The position numbers and the translations under genes were made by a program. Shown piece after piece: positions 16,104 through 23,982 of a DNA stretch of 64,000 nt (the stretch's first letter is position 1; the number at the start of each line of letters is the position of its first letter). The DNA comes from Hoeflea marina (GTDB lineage Bacteria; Pseudomonadota; Alphaproteobacteria; Rhizobiales; Rhizobiaceae): contig NZ_QGTR01000007.1 of NCBI RefSeq assembly GCF_003182275.1, positions 124,001-188,000 of the forward strand, in the 5' to 3' direction. The notes beneath the pieces were generated by a model, which saw only the letters and a program-made list of their open reading frames with translations, was not told the DNA's origin and ran no database searches.

Positions 16104-16201
16104 CACTTCGCGGAATTCGGATTCACGCGATGTGCTTTGGCTCTTTGGGGTTATGCGTCGTGATCCCGAAGCCGCTGCACACGTTCGGGCGACATGGATC
16201 A
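16104..16201. repeat. Palindromic intergenic repeat, copy 1
   Basis: About 98 bases that fill the gap between two convergent genes. It is made of two palindromic parts: arms AAAGCACTTCGCG and CGCGATGTGCTTT (one mismatch), then CCCGAA and TTCGGG around GCCGCTGCACACG. It aligns along its whole length with 59470-59570, sharing for example CCGCTGCACA and GGCGACATG. Its arrangement resembles rhizobial intergenic mosaic elements. It supplies the stop codon region of hisN. Confidence 0.75.
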
Positions 16202-16981
16202 GACTGGTCGGTTGAGGATTTCCAGCGCCGCCGCGTGCAGCTCGCCGGTGGCGGCGGCAACCACATTGCCGCCGAATTCCGCCCTGCCGCCCTGCCAGTC
16301 GGTGAAGACCCCGCCCGCCTGTTCGACCAGCGCGATCAGTCCACCGACATCGTAGGGCTTGAGGCCGGAATCGACGCACAGATCGATGTGTCCGGCCGCC
16401 ACCATGGCAAAGGCGTAGCAGTCGCAGCCGTAGCGGGTGAGCTGCACCGCGCCTTCCAGCGCCTGGTAGGGCGCCTGGGTGGCGCCGGCATACAGAAACG
16501 GCGAGGTGGTCATCAGCGTGGCCTCGGCCAGCGTGCGGCCGGTCCGGGTGCGGATCGGGCGTCGCTGCCCGCGATGCGCCAGGAAAGCCCCCTCCGGTCC
16601 CGCCACGAAGCGTTCGCCGGTGAACGGCTGGTCCATCATGCTCATGATCGCCCGGCCATGATGATAGAGACCGACCAAGGTGCCCCAGACAGGCAGGCCG
16701 GAGATGAAGGCGCGCGTGCCGTCGATCGGGTCGATGACCCAGACATAGTCGCGGTCTAGGCCGACATCGCCATATTCCTCGCCGAGGATGCCGTGGTCCG
16801 GAAAGCGATCGGTGATCAGCGCGCGGATGGCGCGCTCGGCTTCGCGATCGGCTTCGGTGACCGGATCAAAGCCGGTGCTCCACTTGTTGTCGACGGAACC
16901 CGCCGCCCGGAAGCGCGGCAGGGTTTCGCGCGCGGCGGCATCGGCAATCTCATCGAAAAACGCCAGGTCGGGCAGCATCAT
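16199..16981 (-). CDS. hisN: histidinol-phosphatase, inositol monophosphatase family
   Basis: Removes phosphate from histidinol phosphate, the last-but-one step of histidine synthesis in alphaproteobacteria. The 260 residues carry the Mg2+ sites GILGEEYG near 64 and WVIDPIDGTRAFI near 80, and the C-terminal site DSGLKPYDVGGLIALVEQ near 205. The IDGTRAF and LKPYDV forms fit HisN better than SuhB, whose homologue is at 60343. Two consecutive ATG codons are possible starts, preceded by TGGAGA; the first is used. The stop falls inside the repeat at 16104-16201. Confidence 0.88.
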   Translation of the reverse strand: MMLPDLAFFDEIADAAARETLPRFRAAGSVDNKWSTGFDPVTEADREAERAIRALITDRFPDHGILGEEYGDVGLDRDYVWVIDPIDGTRAFISGLPVWGTLVGLYHHGRAIMSMMDQPFTGERFVAGPEGAFLAHRGQRRPIRTRTGRTLAEATLMTTSPFLYAGATQAPYQALEGAVQLTRYGCDCYAFAMVAAGHIDLCVDSGLKPYDVGGLIALVEQAGGVFTDWQGGRAEFGGNVVAAATGELHAAALEILNRPV

Positions 16982-17089
16982 CGTTCTCCAGGGGCCAGAG
17001 CCCGTGGGTTTGCCGTCAATAGCGCACCGCGTCAACCGCATTGCGTCCGACGGCGGCAGACCGAAGCCTTGGTCCGGGTCGCCCGCCGC

Positions 17090-18202
17090 TCAGCGGAACG
17101 CCTGGAGAATGCTCTGCGCCATGGGAGTGAGTTCGCGCGAGACGGCATCCTGCCCCGGCTTGTAGACGCGGAATGTGCTCTTGCCGGCGGCCTTGGCGGC
17201 ATAGAGGGCGATGTCGGCCATGGTGAAGAGATCGCTGCTGGCGCAATCCGCCGTGAACGCCACGCCGACGGACGCCCCGAGCCCCAGACTATGGCCCTTC
17301 TGCTCTATGGGACGTCCCAGCGCCTCGACGATCTCGCGGGCGACGCCAGCCACGTCCGCGCGATCGTGGCCCGCGCCGATGAGAACGGCAAATTCGTCGC
17401 CGCCGATCCGCGCGACCAGTTCCGCCTTGCTGCAGGCGATTCTCAGCCGTTCGGCGGAGCGGATCAGGCAGGCATCGCCCACCGCGTGGCCGAAGGTATC
17501 GTTGACTGATTTGAAGCCGTCCAGATCGACCAGCATCAGGGCGGCGATCCTGTTGTCCCCGGTCGCTGCCTCATCGAGCTGATCGAGCCTTGATTGGAAC
17601 TGGCTGCGGTTGGCAAGTCCGGTCATGACGTCGAACTCCGCCAGATAGCGGGTCCGGTCGGCCAGGATCTTTTCCTCGGTGATGTCCTGCTTCATGCCGA
17701 AGATGCGGACCGGGACGCCGTCTTCGCATTCGACGGTCGCGGTGATCCGGATCCACCGCCGGTTGCCCAACGCAGTCGTGATCTCGGCGTCCATGCTGAA
17801 GCCGCCGCAATCCTGGATCGCGCGGTCGCGAAGGCGTCGCAGTTGCTCGGCCGATTCCGGGGTGTAACAGCCAAGCGTCCGGGTTCGGTCCAGCGAAGTG
17901 CCGCGGGGGAGGTCGAAAATGTCATAGACCATGTCGGTCCATTCCAGCGTCTCGCAGGGAAGCCGGCACTGCCAGACCCCGATTTTCGCGGCCGCCGACG
18001 CACGGTCGAAGATCTTCCGGCTCTGTTCCAGCGATGCGGCCTGGGACGCGATCACGGCGGCCTGGGCCAGCAGATCCGCCTGCAGCCGTGCGATCTGCCG
18101 CGGTGTCCGGACCTGCATCATCTTCACAGCCAGCGACAGCAGTCTCTCGACCATGCGGCTGCCGGTCACCGTCAGCGGAGATGTGCGTCTGAACTCAGGC
18201 AT
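17090..18202 (-). CDS. diguanylate cyclase with PAS domain
   Basis: Makes cyclic di-GMP from two GTP. The 370 residues comprise an N-terminal helical stretch (about 30-65, possible coiled coil), a PAS fold (about 68-175) ending in MKQDITEEK, and a GGDEF domain (about 185-355). The active motif is intact at 267-271 (GGDEF), with the metal aspartate in LVDLDGFKSVND. The inhibitory I-site RxxD is replaced by SKAE, so product inhibition is unlikely. No membrane segment or EAL domain. An upstream start at 18247 is possible, but the extra 15 codons use codons rare in this genome, so 18202 is preferred. Confidence 0.9.
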   Translation of the reverse strand: MPEFRRTSPLTVTGSRMVERLLSLAVKMMQVRTPRQIARLQADLLAQAAVIASQAASLEQSRKIFDRASAAAKIGVWQCRLPCETLEWTDMVYDIFDLPRGTSLDRTRTLGCYTPESAEQLRRLRDRAIQDCGGFSMDAEITTALGNRRWIRITATVECEDGVPVRIFGMKQDITEEKILADRTRYLAEFDVMTGLANRSQFQSRLDQLDEAATGDNRIAALMLVDLDGFKSVNDTFGHAVGDACLIRSAERLRIACSKAELVARIGGDEFAVLIGAGHDRADVAGVAREIVEALGRPIEQKGHSLGLGASVGVAFTADCASSDLFTMADIALYAAKAAGKSTFRVYKPGQDAVSRELTPMAQSILQAFR

Positions 18203-18393
18203 GAATGATTGAAGCACCTTGTGGCTATGGTCCCTGCAAGGTCGCATAGCGCGATTAACAGAATCTCTAGACCACCCGCCGGAGTCGCCAAAGACGCATC
18301 GTCGGCGGCTTTCTGCCTAGGTTATCCACAGAAACGCCTTTCCGCCCTTTCACGGGCAATTGAAATATCTGCAATAAATTTAAGCAGGGAGGG

Positions 18394-18422
18394 TTGACAA
18401 TGTTGCAACGCAACATTAATTT
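18394..18422 (+). promoter_or_regulatory. Sigma-70-type promoter of the small RNA
   Basis: TTGACA at 18394-18399, 17 bases, then TAATTT at 18417-18422. The predicted start is near 18429. The perfect -35 box and the AT-rich patch stand out from the surroundings. Confidence 0.6.
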
Positions 18423-18428
18423 GATCGT

Positions 18429-18506
18429 GCAGTCTATGACTGCGAATGCCCTCCTTGGGCGTTTCCTCCCTAGACTTTAACCGCGCTCAATGGCGCGGTT
18501 TTTTTT
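18429..18506 (+). ncRNA. mmgR: mmgR/suhB-family small RNA
   Basis: A transcript of about 78 bases bounded by a good promoter and a perfect terminator. It contains CCTCCTTGGGCGTTTCCTCC, the pyrimidine-rich CCUCC loop core that I recognise from the rhizobial mmgR (suhB RNA, alpha-r8) family. The terminator is AACCGCGC, TCAATG, GCGCGGTT followed by a run of eight T. In Sinorhizobium the homologue limits polyhydroxybutyrate granule accumulation. The neighbouring N-formylglutamate amidohydrolase gene is, as I recall, also next to it there. Family assignment is from memory of the motif. Confidence 0.75.
18479..18506 (+). terminator. Rho-independent terminator of the small RNA
   Basis: AACCGCGC (18479-18486) and GCGCGGTT (18493-18500) are exactly complementary around TCAATG, and the T-run extends to 18506. 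It is 75 bases from the stop codon of the convergent gene at 18582. Confidence 0.85.
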
Positions 18507-18581
18507 GGGTTGTGATGGACGGCGCTGCGGCGAACGGCGGCACCGATCAGGCTGCCGGCTTGGGGGCTTCGATTCCGTCCG

Positions 18582-19484
18582 CTATTCGGCTGCCAGGCGC
18601 CTGCCGGCGAGATCGTCGCGCACATAGGCCATCAGGCGATCGCAGAATTCAGCCAGATTGATGCGGAGAGCGGTGAAGCCGGAGTTCTTCACAAGGCTGC
18701 TCTCGTCGATGTAGAGGCCTCGGTTGATCTCGATCTGCAGGGCATGGAAGCCGCGCGCGGGACGGCCATAATGCTCGGTGATGAAGCCGCCGGCATAGGG
18801 CTTGTTGCGCGCCACCTGATAGCCCAGTTCGGCAAGGATGCAGACGGCGGCGTGGGAGATGTCGTGGGCGGCGCTTGAGCCGTAGCGGTCACCGACGATG
18901 AAGTCCGGCTTGGGGCCGTTGCTCGACGAGCGGACGCTTGCCGGCATGGAATGGCAATCGACCAGAACCGCGCGTCCGAACTGGACATGGGTCTGCGCCA
19001 GAAGCTTCCGCAGGCAGGCGTGATACGGCAGATAGGCCGTATCGATGCGGGAAAGCGCCTCGGCGACGGGCAGCCTAGCGCGATAGATATCCATGTTCTC
19101 GGCCACAAGGCGCGGAATCGTCCCCAGTCCGCCTGCAACCCGCAGCGAGCCGATATTGGCAAACGGCGGCAACGGACCATCGAACATCCGCGGGTCGAGT
19201 TCATAGGGCTCGCGGTTGACGTCGAGCCAGGCGCGCGGAAAGTTCGCCTGCAGCAACGGCGCTCCGAGCACCGGCGCGACGGAGAACAGCTCATCGACAA
19301 AGAGGTCTTCCGAACGGCGGATGGCGTCGCGGTCGAGCCGCGACGATTCCATGAATGATTCGGAATAGACGCGGCCGGAATGGGGCGAGTTGAAGACGAA
19401 CGGCTCGGTCTGCCGGCGCGGCTGCCGGACTTCGAACAGGGGGGACGACGTCGGGAAAAGCGGCTCGGCGTCGTGTTCCTGCAT
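18582..19484 (-). CDS. N-formylglutamate amidohydrolase family protein (first copy)
   Basis: The family hydrolyses N-formyl-L-glutamate to formate and glutamate, as in histidine degradation (HutG). The protein has 300 residues from ATG 19484. Typical segments are VFNSPHSGRVYSESF near 30, the zinc-site region AVLVDCHSMPAS near 170, DFIVGDRYG near 193 and ALQIEINRGLYIDE near 245. No hut genes are nearby, so the true substrate is open. An ATG at 19523 is an alternative start, but GGAAG eight bases upstream favours 19484. A second family member lies at 44176. Confidence 0.85.
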   Translation of the reverse strand: MQEHDAEPLFPTSSPLFEVRQPRRQTEPFVFNSPHSGRVYSESFMESSRLDRDAIRRSEDLFVDELFSVAPVLGAPLLQANFPRAWLDVNREPYELDPRMFDGPLPPFANIGSLRVAGGLGTIPRLVAENMDIYRARLPVAEALSRIDTAYLPYHACLRKLLAQTHVQFGRAVLVDCHSMPASVRSSSNGPKPDFIVGDRYGSSAAHDISHAAVCILAELGYQVARNKPYAGGFITEHYGRPARGFHALQIEINRGLYIDESSLVKNSGFTALRINLAEFCDRLMAYVRDDLAGRRLAAE

Positions 19485-19665
19485 GTCCTGTCTTCCGCCC
19501 TGTCGCTGCGTTGTCAAATCCATGTTGCCAGTTGCCTGCAAACCTGTCCAGTATGGCGGCTGGGCAGTGATTTCGTCGCTCCGCATTCACTGGATGTTTA
19601 CTGGAGTGAGGCATTTGTGGTGGCATCAAGAAGCCACAACCGCCATGACAGGTCTGGATACTCGA

Positions 19666-20031
19666 ATGATGCCGAAAATTCTCCTTGCAGAAGATGACAA
19701 CGACATGCGCCGGTTCCTGGTCAAGGCTCTCGAGAAGGCCGGCTACGAGGTTCGTTCGTTCGACAACGGCGCCAGTGCCTATGACCGGCTGCGCGAAGAA
19801 CCGTTCACACTGCTGCTGACCGACATCGTCATGCCGGAGATGGACGGCATCGAACTGGCGCGCCGCGCCACGGAACTCGATCCGGACCTGAAAGTCATGT
19901 TCATCACCGGTTTTGCGGCGGTGGCGCTCAATCCCGATTCGAAGGCACCGCGCAACGCCAAGGTGCTTTCGAAGCCGTTTCACCTGCGCGATCTGGTCGA
20001 TGAGGTCAACAAGCTGCTCAACGCGGCCTGA
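19666..20031 (+). CDS. cpdR: single-domain response regulator CpdR
   Basis: Receiver-only protein of 121 residues that in Caulobacter and Sinorhizobium directs ClpXP to degrade cell-cycle proteins when unphosphorylated. The whole chain matches the CpdR type: ILLAEDDNDMRRFL at the start, the phosphoacceptor aspartate in LLTDIVMPEMDG near 52, the threonine in MFITGFAAVAL, and the lysine in VLSKPFHLRDL. Two adjacent ATG codons (19666, 19669) can start it; an upstream ATG at 19645 is less like the family. It is divergent from the amidohydrolase gene. Confidence 0.93.
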   Translation: MMPKILLAEDDNDMRRFLVKALEKAGYEVRSFDNGASAYDRLREEPFTLLLTDIVMPEMDGIELARRATELDPDLKVMFITGFAAVALNPDSKAPRNAKVLSKPFHLRDLVDEVNKLLNAA

Positions 20032-20079
20032 GGACGGAGCGCCTGGCGACCGGAGCAGCGAAATAGCTCCGATTTTCTG

Positions 20080-20108
20080 TTGACGGGGCGGGCCAATGTG
20101 TGGTGTAT
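20080..20108 (+). promoter_or_regulatory. Probable promoter of tRNA-Val
   Basis: TTGACG (20080-20085), 17 bases, GTGTAT (20103-20108). Transcription would begin about 8 bases before the tRNA. Confidence 0.5.
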
Positions 20109-20122
20109 GCGCCCAATCGGAT

Positions 20123-20197
20123 GGGCGTATAGCTCAGCGGGAGAGCACTACATTGACATTGTAGGGGTCACAGGTTCAATCCCTGTTACGCCCACCA
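20123..20197 (+). tRNA. tRNA-Val (anticodon GAC)
   Basis: 75 bases with encoded CCA. The acceptor arms GGGCGTA and TACGCCC pair exactly. The D arm is GCTC/GAGC, the anticodon arm CTACA/TGTAG encloses the loop TTGACAT (anticodon GAC), and the T arm contains GGTTCAATCCC. It is a single tRNA gene with no integrated element next to it. Confidence 0.97.
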
Positions 20198-20329
20198 TCC
20201 GATCCTCTTTCAAGTCTTTCAAATTTGAAGCCCGTCACCGCTACTGCGGGCTGCATGGGCCGAGGCGCCCTCGGCAATCGGCTTCATCCACCATGCGGGC
20301 TCGTCTGCTCGACCAGCGCTGCCGGCGGG

Positions 20330-21511
20330 CTATTTCACCGCGGTGGCCGGCTTGCGCGGCCAGCTGAAATCATCGGCGCGGCCCTCCGGGGCCGGCGCGA
20401 TCTCGCCCTTTTCCACCAACAGGTCGCGCGGCGACGGGATGAAGGCCGCCTGCGTCGTCGATCCGCCAAGCAGTTCGCCGCCGCCATCGAGGTCCGGGTC
20501 GGTCATGCTGACGGGAACGGTGCGCAGGATGTTGACCGACTCGGCGGGCGCAGAGGGAAAATTGAGTTCGGGCAGGTTGTCCTCGCCCAGCGTGGCGATG
20601 TCGGCGTCGGCGGCATCGCCGAGCAGTCGCCGGACGGATTTCTCCACGTAGAAGGCGACCTTGCGCCTTCCGGCCTTGGTCAGGTTGATGCCATCCGAGC
20701 CGCGCAGCCGCACCTGCTGGCCGTTGATGTCGGAGCCGGTGAAGACGAACTTGCCATCCTCGTCGACGAATCCGTCCCATATGTCGATGAACTCGCCGCC
20801 CACGCGTTCGACGCGGCTGCGATAGATCGCATTCAGGGCCACCATGTCGGCGGTCATGGACGAAGACTTGAAGGCCGGCAGCCCGACCCAGAGCACCGGG
20901 ATCTTCGGTGCGGCGAGCGTCGCGAGCAGTCCGTCAAGACGCCGCTGGTACTCAGCCAGCCAGTTGGCGGACCGGACCGCTTCCCGCGTTCCATTGACGA
21001 GCATCTGCTGCCTGTCGTTGGACCCGAGCTGCATGACAATGACCGCAGGCGCGACGTCGCTGATGATGCCTGCCGCCTCGGCCGGCCAGTCGTAGTAGTC
21101 GTCCCGGACCAGGCCGGACGATCCGTTGCTGCGATCGATCACCACCACGCCTGGCGACTCGGCGAAGCCGGTCGTCAGTCCCTCGGCGACGCCGTTGGCC
21201 AGGAAATCCCCCATGACCAGGATCTTACGGGCGTTCTCCAGCTTGGTGACTTCCGGCGCCGGCGCGGCCGCCTGCACGGCGCTGCGCGTCACGGTCTTCG
21301 GACGGCTGGTGCGCGCCGGCCTGGTCGGCTCGGGCTCCGGCGTGCTGGCATTGCCGCCGCCGCCGCCGAACAGCAGCTGCAGGATCGACTTGCGCTCCGT
21401 GCGCTGCTGGGCGGAGGCGGTGCCGGCCATGGTGGCCACGAGCGCCAATGCCAGAACCATCGCAAGCGCGGCGAAGAATGCCGGACGTCTTGGCTGATGG
21501 GGCAATGGCAT
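20330..21511 (-). CDS. secreted SGNH-fold protein (DUF459 type)
   Basis: 393 residues. A signal peptide ends near 35 (GTASAQ), a glycine- and proline-rich linker follows (about 49-85), then an SGNH hydrolase-like domain (about 95-315) and a proline-rich tail. Block III GSND (163-166) is present. The usual catalytic serine position in block I reads GDF (101-103), and the usual DxxH reads DGIN (273-276), so the canonical Ser-His pair is missing. Such proteins are envelope-associated and may act on acylated glycans, or may be non-catalytic. It lies 134 bases downstream of the lytic transglycosylase on the same strand. Confidence 0.8.
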   Translation of the reverse strand: MPLPHQPRRPAFFAALAMVLALALVATMAGTASAQQRTERKSILQLLFGGGGGNASTPEPEPTRPARTSRPKTVTRSAVQAAAPAPEVTKLENARKILVMGDFLANGVAEGLTTGFAESPGVVVIDRSNGSSGLVRDDYYDWPAEAAGIISDVAPAVIVMQLGSNDRQQMLVNGTREAVRSANWLAEYQRRLDGLLATLAAPKIPVLWVGLPAFKSSSMTADMVALNAIYRSRVERVGGEFIDIWDGFVDEDGKFVFTGSDINGQQVRLRGSDGINLTKAGRRKVAFYVEKSVRRLLGDAADADIATLGEDNLPELNFPSAPAESVNILRTVPVSMTDPDLDGGGELLGGSTTQAAFIPSPRDLLVEKGEIAPAPEGRADDFSWPRKPATAVK

Positions 21512-21645
21512 CGCTTGGCTCCTGCCGTGACGCGGCGCCGGACGGCCGCCGCCGATGGACGCTGCAGATTGCGGACCCGAAGGACAGGCCTTCCAGTGCG
21601 CTGGACCAAGCCTGCCTGCGGCAAGGCCGAGCCGCGTCGCGATGC

Positions 21646-22866
21646 TCAGCGGTCCCGGATCTTCTCGAGCACCTTTTGCGACGGATTGCCGTCCTGGGTC
21701 AAGCCGGCGCGCGACTGGAATGCGGCAATGGCGGCCTTGGATCCCGAGCCGAAGTTGCCGTCGATCTCGCCGTCATAATATCCCAACTGCTTGAGCCGGG
21801 TCTGCAACTCGAACTTCTCGGTGATGTCGAGCGTGCCGGCCGGGCGCGGCCAGCGCTGGTCGATACCGCCATAGCCGGCGATCTGGTCGGCAAGCACGCC
21901 GACCGACAGGGCATAGAGGTCGGAATTGTTGTAGCGCTTGATCATGAAGAAGTTGCGCGTCATCAGGAATGCCGGTCCATTTCCGCCCGCCGGCATCTTC
22001 AGTTCCGCCCGCTCGGAGCCGCGTGGAAAGCTCTTGCCGCCCGGGCGGGTGAAGCCGAGCGAAGCCCACTGGTTGAGCGTCTTCGTGGCGCCGGCATATT
22101 TGCTGCCTCCGGACGGGGCCACAGCCTCATATCCCCAGGTCTTGCCGGTCTGCCAGCCGTTCTTGTGCAGGAGATTGGCAGCGGTCGCCAGGGCGTCCGG
22201 AATCGAGTTCCAGATATCGCGATGTCCGTTGCCGTCGGCATCGACCGCGAAGGCCAGGTAACTGGTGGGGATGAACTGGGTGTGGCCCATGGCGCCGGCC
22301 CAGGAGCCGGTCATGCTGCTTGGCTCGATGTCGCCGGCCTGCAGGATCTTGAGTGCCGCAACCAGCTGCGTTCGTGCGAATTTCGCACGGCGCTTGTCGC
22401 CATAGGCAAGGGTTGCGAGCGCCTGCGGCACGTAGTGCAGACGATCAGTCTTCTCGAGAATGTCGCCGTAGTTGGATTCCATCGACCAGATGGCAAGCAG
22501 CACCGACCTGTCGACGCCGAAATGACGCTCGATGGCCGACAGGGTCGAGGCATGGCGCTTGGCCAGCTCGCGGCCCTTGGCCACGGTGTAGGGGTTGACC
22601 CGCGAATCGAGATAGTCCCAGACCTCGGTGGTGAATTCCGGCTGATAGCGAGCCTTCTCCAGGACCGATGCGTCTGGCGTGCGGACGCCGGAAAAAGCCC
22701 GCTGATAGGTGCTCTTGCTGATGCCGCTCTTGGCGGCGGTGGCATAGAAGCTGGCGATCCATCCCTGGAAGCCGGCATCGGCATACGCCGCGGTCGAAAA
22801 CATGCTGAGGGCTACGGCAAGGCCAATGGTCGAGGCGCCGAGAATTTTCCGGGGTGCGCGGAACAT
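21646..22866 (-). CDS. lytic murein transglycosylase with peptidoglycan-binding domain
   Basis: MltB-type enzyme that cuts peptidoglycan glycan strands to anhydro-muropeptides. The 406 residues begin with a signal peptide (cleaved near 29, AYADA). The catalytic domain has the glutamate in LAIWSMESNYGD near 131, AMGHTQFIPTSY near 187, and ends near 335. A C-terminal PG_binding_1 domain (about 345-405) contains LKQLGYYDGEIDGNFG. No lipobox, so it is probably periplasmic. It precedes the SGNH protein gene on the same strand, suggesting a cell-wall pair. Confidence 0.93.
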   Translation of the reverse strand: MFRAPRKILGASTIGLAVALSMFSTAAYADAGFQGWIASFYATAAKSGISKSTYQRAFSGVRTPDASVLEKARYQPEFTTEVWDYLDSRVNPYTVAKGRELAKRHASTLSAIERHFGVDRSVLLAIWSMESNYGDILEKTDRLHYVPQALATLAYGDKRRAKFARTQLVAALKILQAGDIEPSSMTGSWAGAMGHTQFIPTSYLAFAVDADGNGHRDIWNSIPDALATAANLLHKNGWQTGKTWGYEAVAPSGGSKYAGATKTLNQWASLGFTRPGGKSFPRGSERAELKMPAGGNGPAFLMTRNFFMIKRYNNSDLYALSVGVLADQIAGYGGIDQRWPRPAGTLDITEKFELQTRLKQLGYYDGEIDGNFGSGSKAAIAAFQSRAGLTQDGNPSQKVLEKIRDR

Positions 22867-23064
22867 AATACAGCCATCCTTTGTTTGCGTAGGTGATCAA
22901 TGGGCGAGAAGCGGTGATCATGGCACACAGGAGTCAACAAATCGTTTACCATATTGGACGTCAGTTTGCAGCCTTTGCCGAGTGTTAAGACACAGTCGGC
23001 AGGAAATTGCCGCCGAAGCTGATATGTTGCCCGTTGCATGTTTCATGAGGAATTGGACCCAAAG

Positions 23065-23943
23065 ATGACCACCCGCCGCAAGATCAGAAAAGCCATCCTT
23101 CCCGTTGCCGGTCTCGGCACGCGCTTCCTTCCCGCCACCAAGGCAGTGCCCAAGGAAATGCTGACCATCGTCGACAAGCCGGTGGTGCAATATGTGGTCG
23201 AGGAAGCCATGGCCGCGGGAATCGAGCATTTCGTCTTCGTCACCGGCCGCAACAAGGGCGTCATCGAGGACCATTTCGACATTCAGGTGGAACTTGACGC
23301 GACGCTGCGCGAACGCGGCAAGACGGCGGAGCTCAAGGCGCTCGACGACATGCTGCCCAAGGCCGGACAGACCAGCTTCACCCGCCAGCAGGCTCCGCTG
23401 GGCCTCGGCCACGCCGTCTGGTGCGCGCGCGACATCATCGGCGACGAACCGTTCGCGCTGCTGCTGCCGGACATGATCATGCGTGACACGATCGGCTGCA
23501 TGTCGGGCATGGTCGAGCTCTACAACCGGGTCGGCGGCAACATCGTCGCCGTCGGGGAATGCGATCCGGACATGGCGCACAAATACGGCATCGTCGGGCG
23601 CGGCGAGGACCTGTCGGGCGGCTTCCGGATCACCGAGATGGTGGAAAAGCCGGCCAGGGGCACGGCGCCGTCGAACTATTTCATCAATGGCCGCTACATC
23701 CTGCAGCCGGAGATCTTCGACATCCTGGCGCATCAGGAGCGGGGCGCCGGCAACGAGATCCAGGTGACCGACGCCATGCTCACGCTGGCCAGGTCGCAGG
23801 AGTTCTCCGCCTATGTCTTCGGTGGCGAGACCTTCGACTGCGGTTCCAAGGATGGCTTCATTCTCGCCAACATGGCTTTTGCGCTGGAGCGTGACGACAT
23901 CAGGCCGCTGGTGGCCGACCGCATCCGTGCGATGCTGGGCTGA
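23065..23943 (+). CDS. galU: UTP-glucose-1-phosphate uridylyltransferase
   Basis: Makes UDP-glucose from UTP and glucose-1-phosphate for exopolysaccharide, lipopolysaccharide and glucan synthesis (ExoN in rhizobia). The 292 residues start at ATG 23065, with GGA 8 bases upstream. Signatures: [19 protein letters not shown] near 8, [12 protein letters not shown] near 36, and AFALLLPDM-type nucleotide-sugar site near 130. An in-frame ATG at 23038 would add 9 residues without family support. It is divergent from the transglycosylase gene. Confidence 0.95.
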   Translation: MTTRRKIRKAILPVAGLGTRFLPATKAVPKEMLTIVDKPVVQYVVEEAMAAGIEHFVFVTGRNKGVIEDHFDIQVELDATLRERGKTAELKALDDMLPKAGQTSFTRQQAPLGLGHAVWCARDIIGDEPFALLLPDMIMRDTIGCMSGMVELYNRVGGNIVAVGECDPDMAHKYGIVGRGEDLSGGFRITEMVEKPARGTAPSNYFINGRYILQPEIFDILAHQERGAGNEIQVTDAMLTLARSQEFSAYVFGGETFDCGSKDGFILANMAFALERDDIRPLVADRIRAMLG

Positions 23944-23982
23944 GGCGGGAGCCGCCACCTGCCACCTGCCGCCCTGTGTGTC

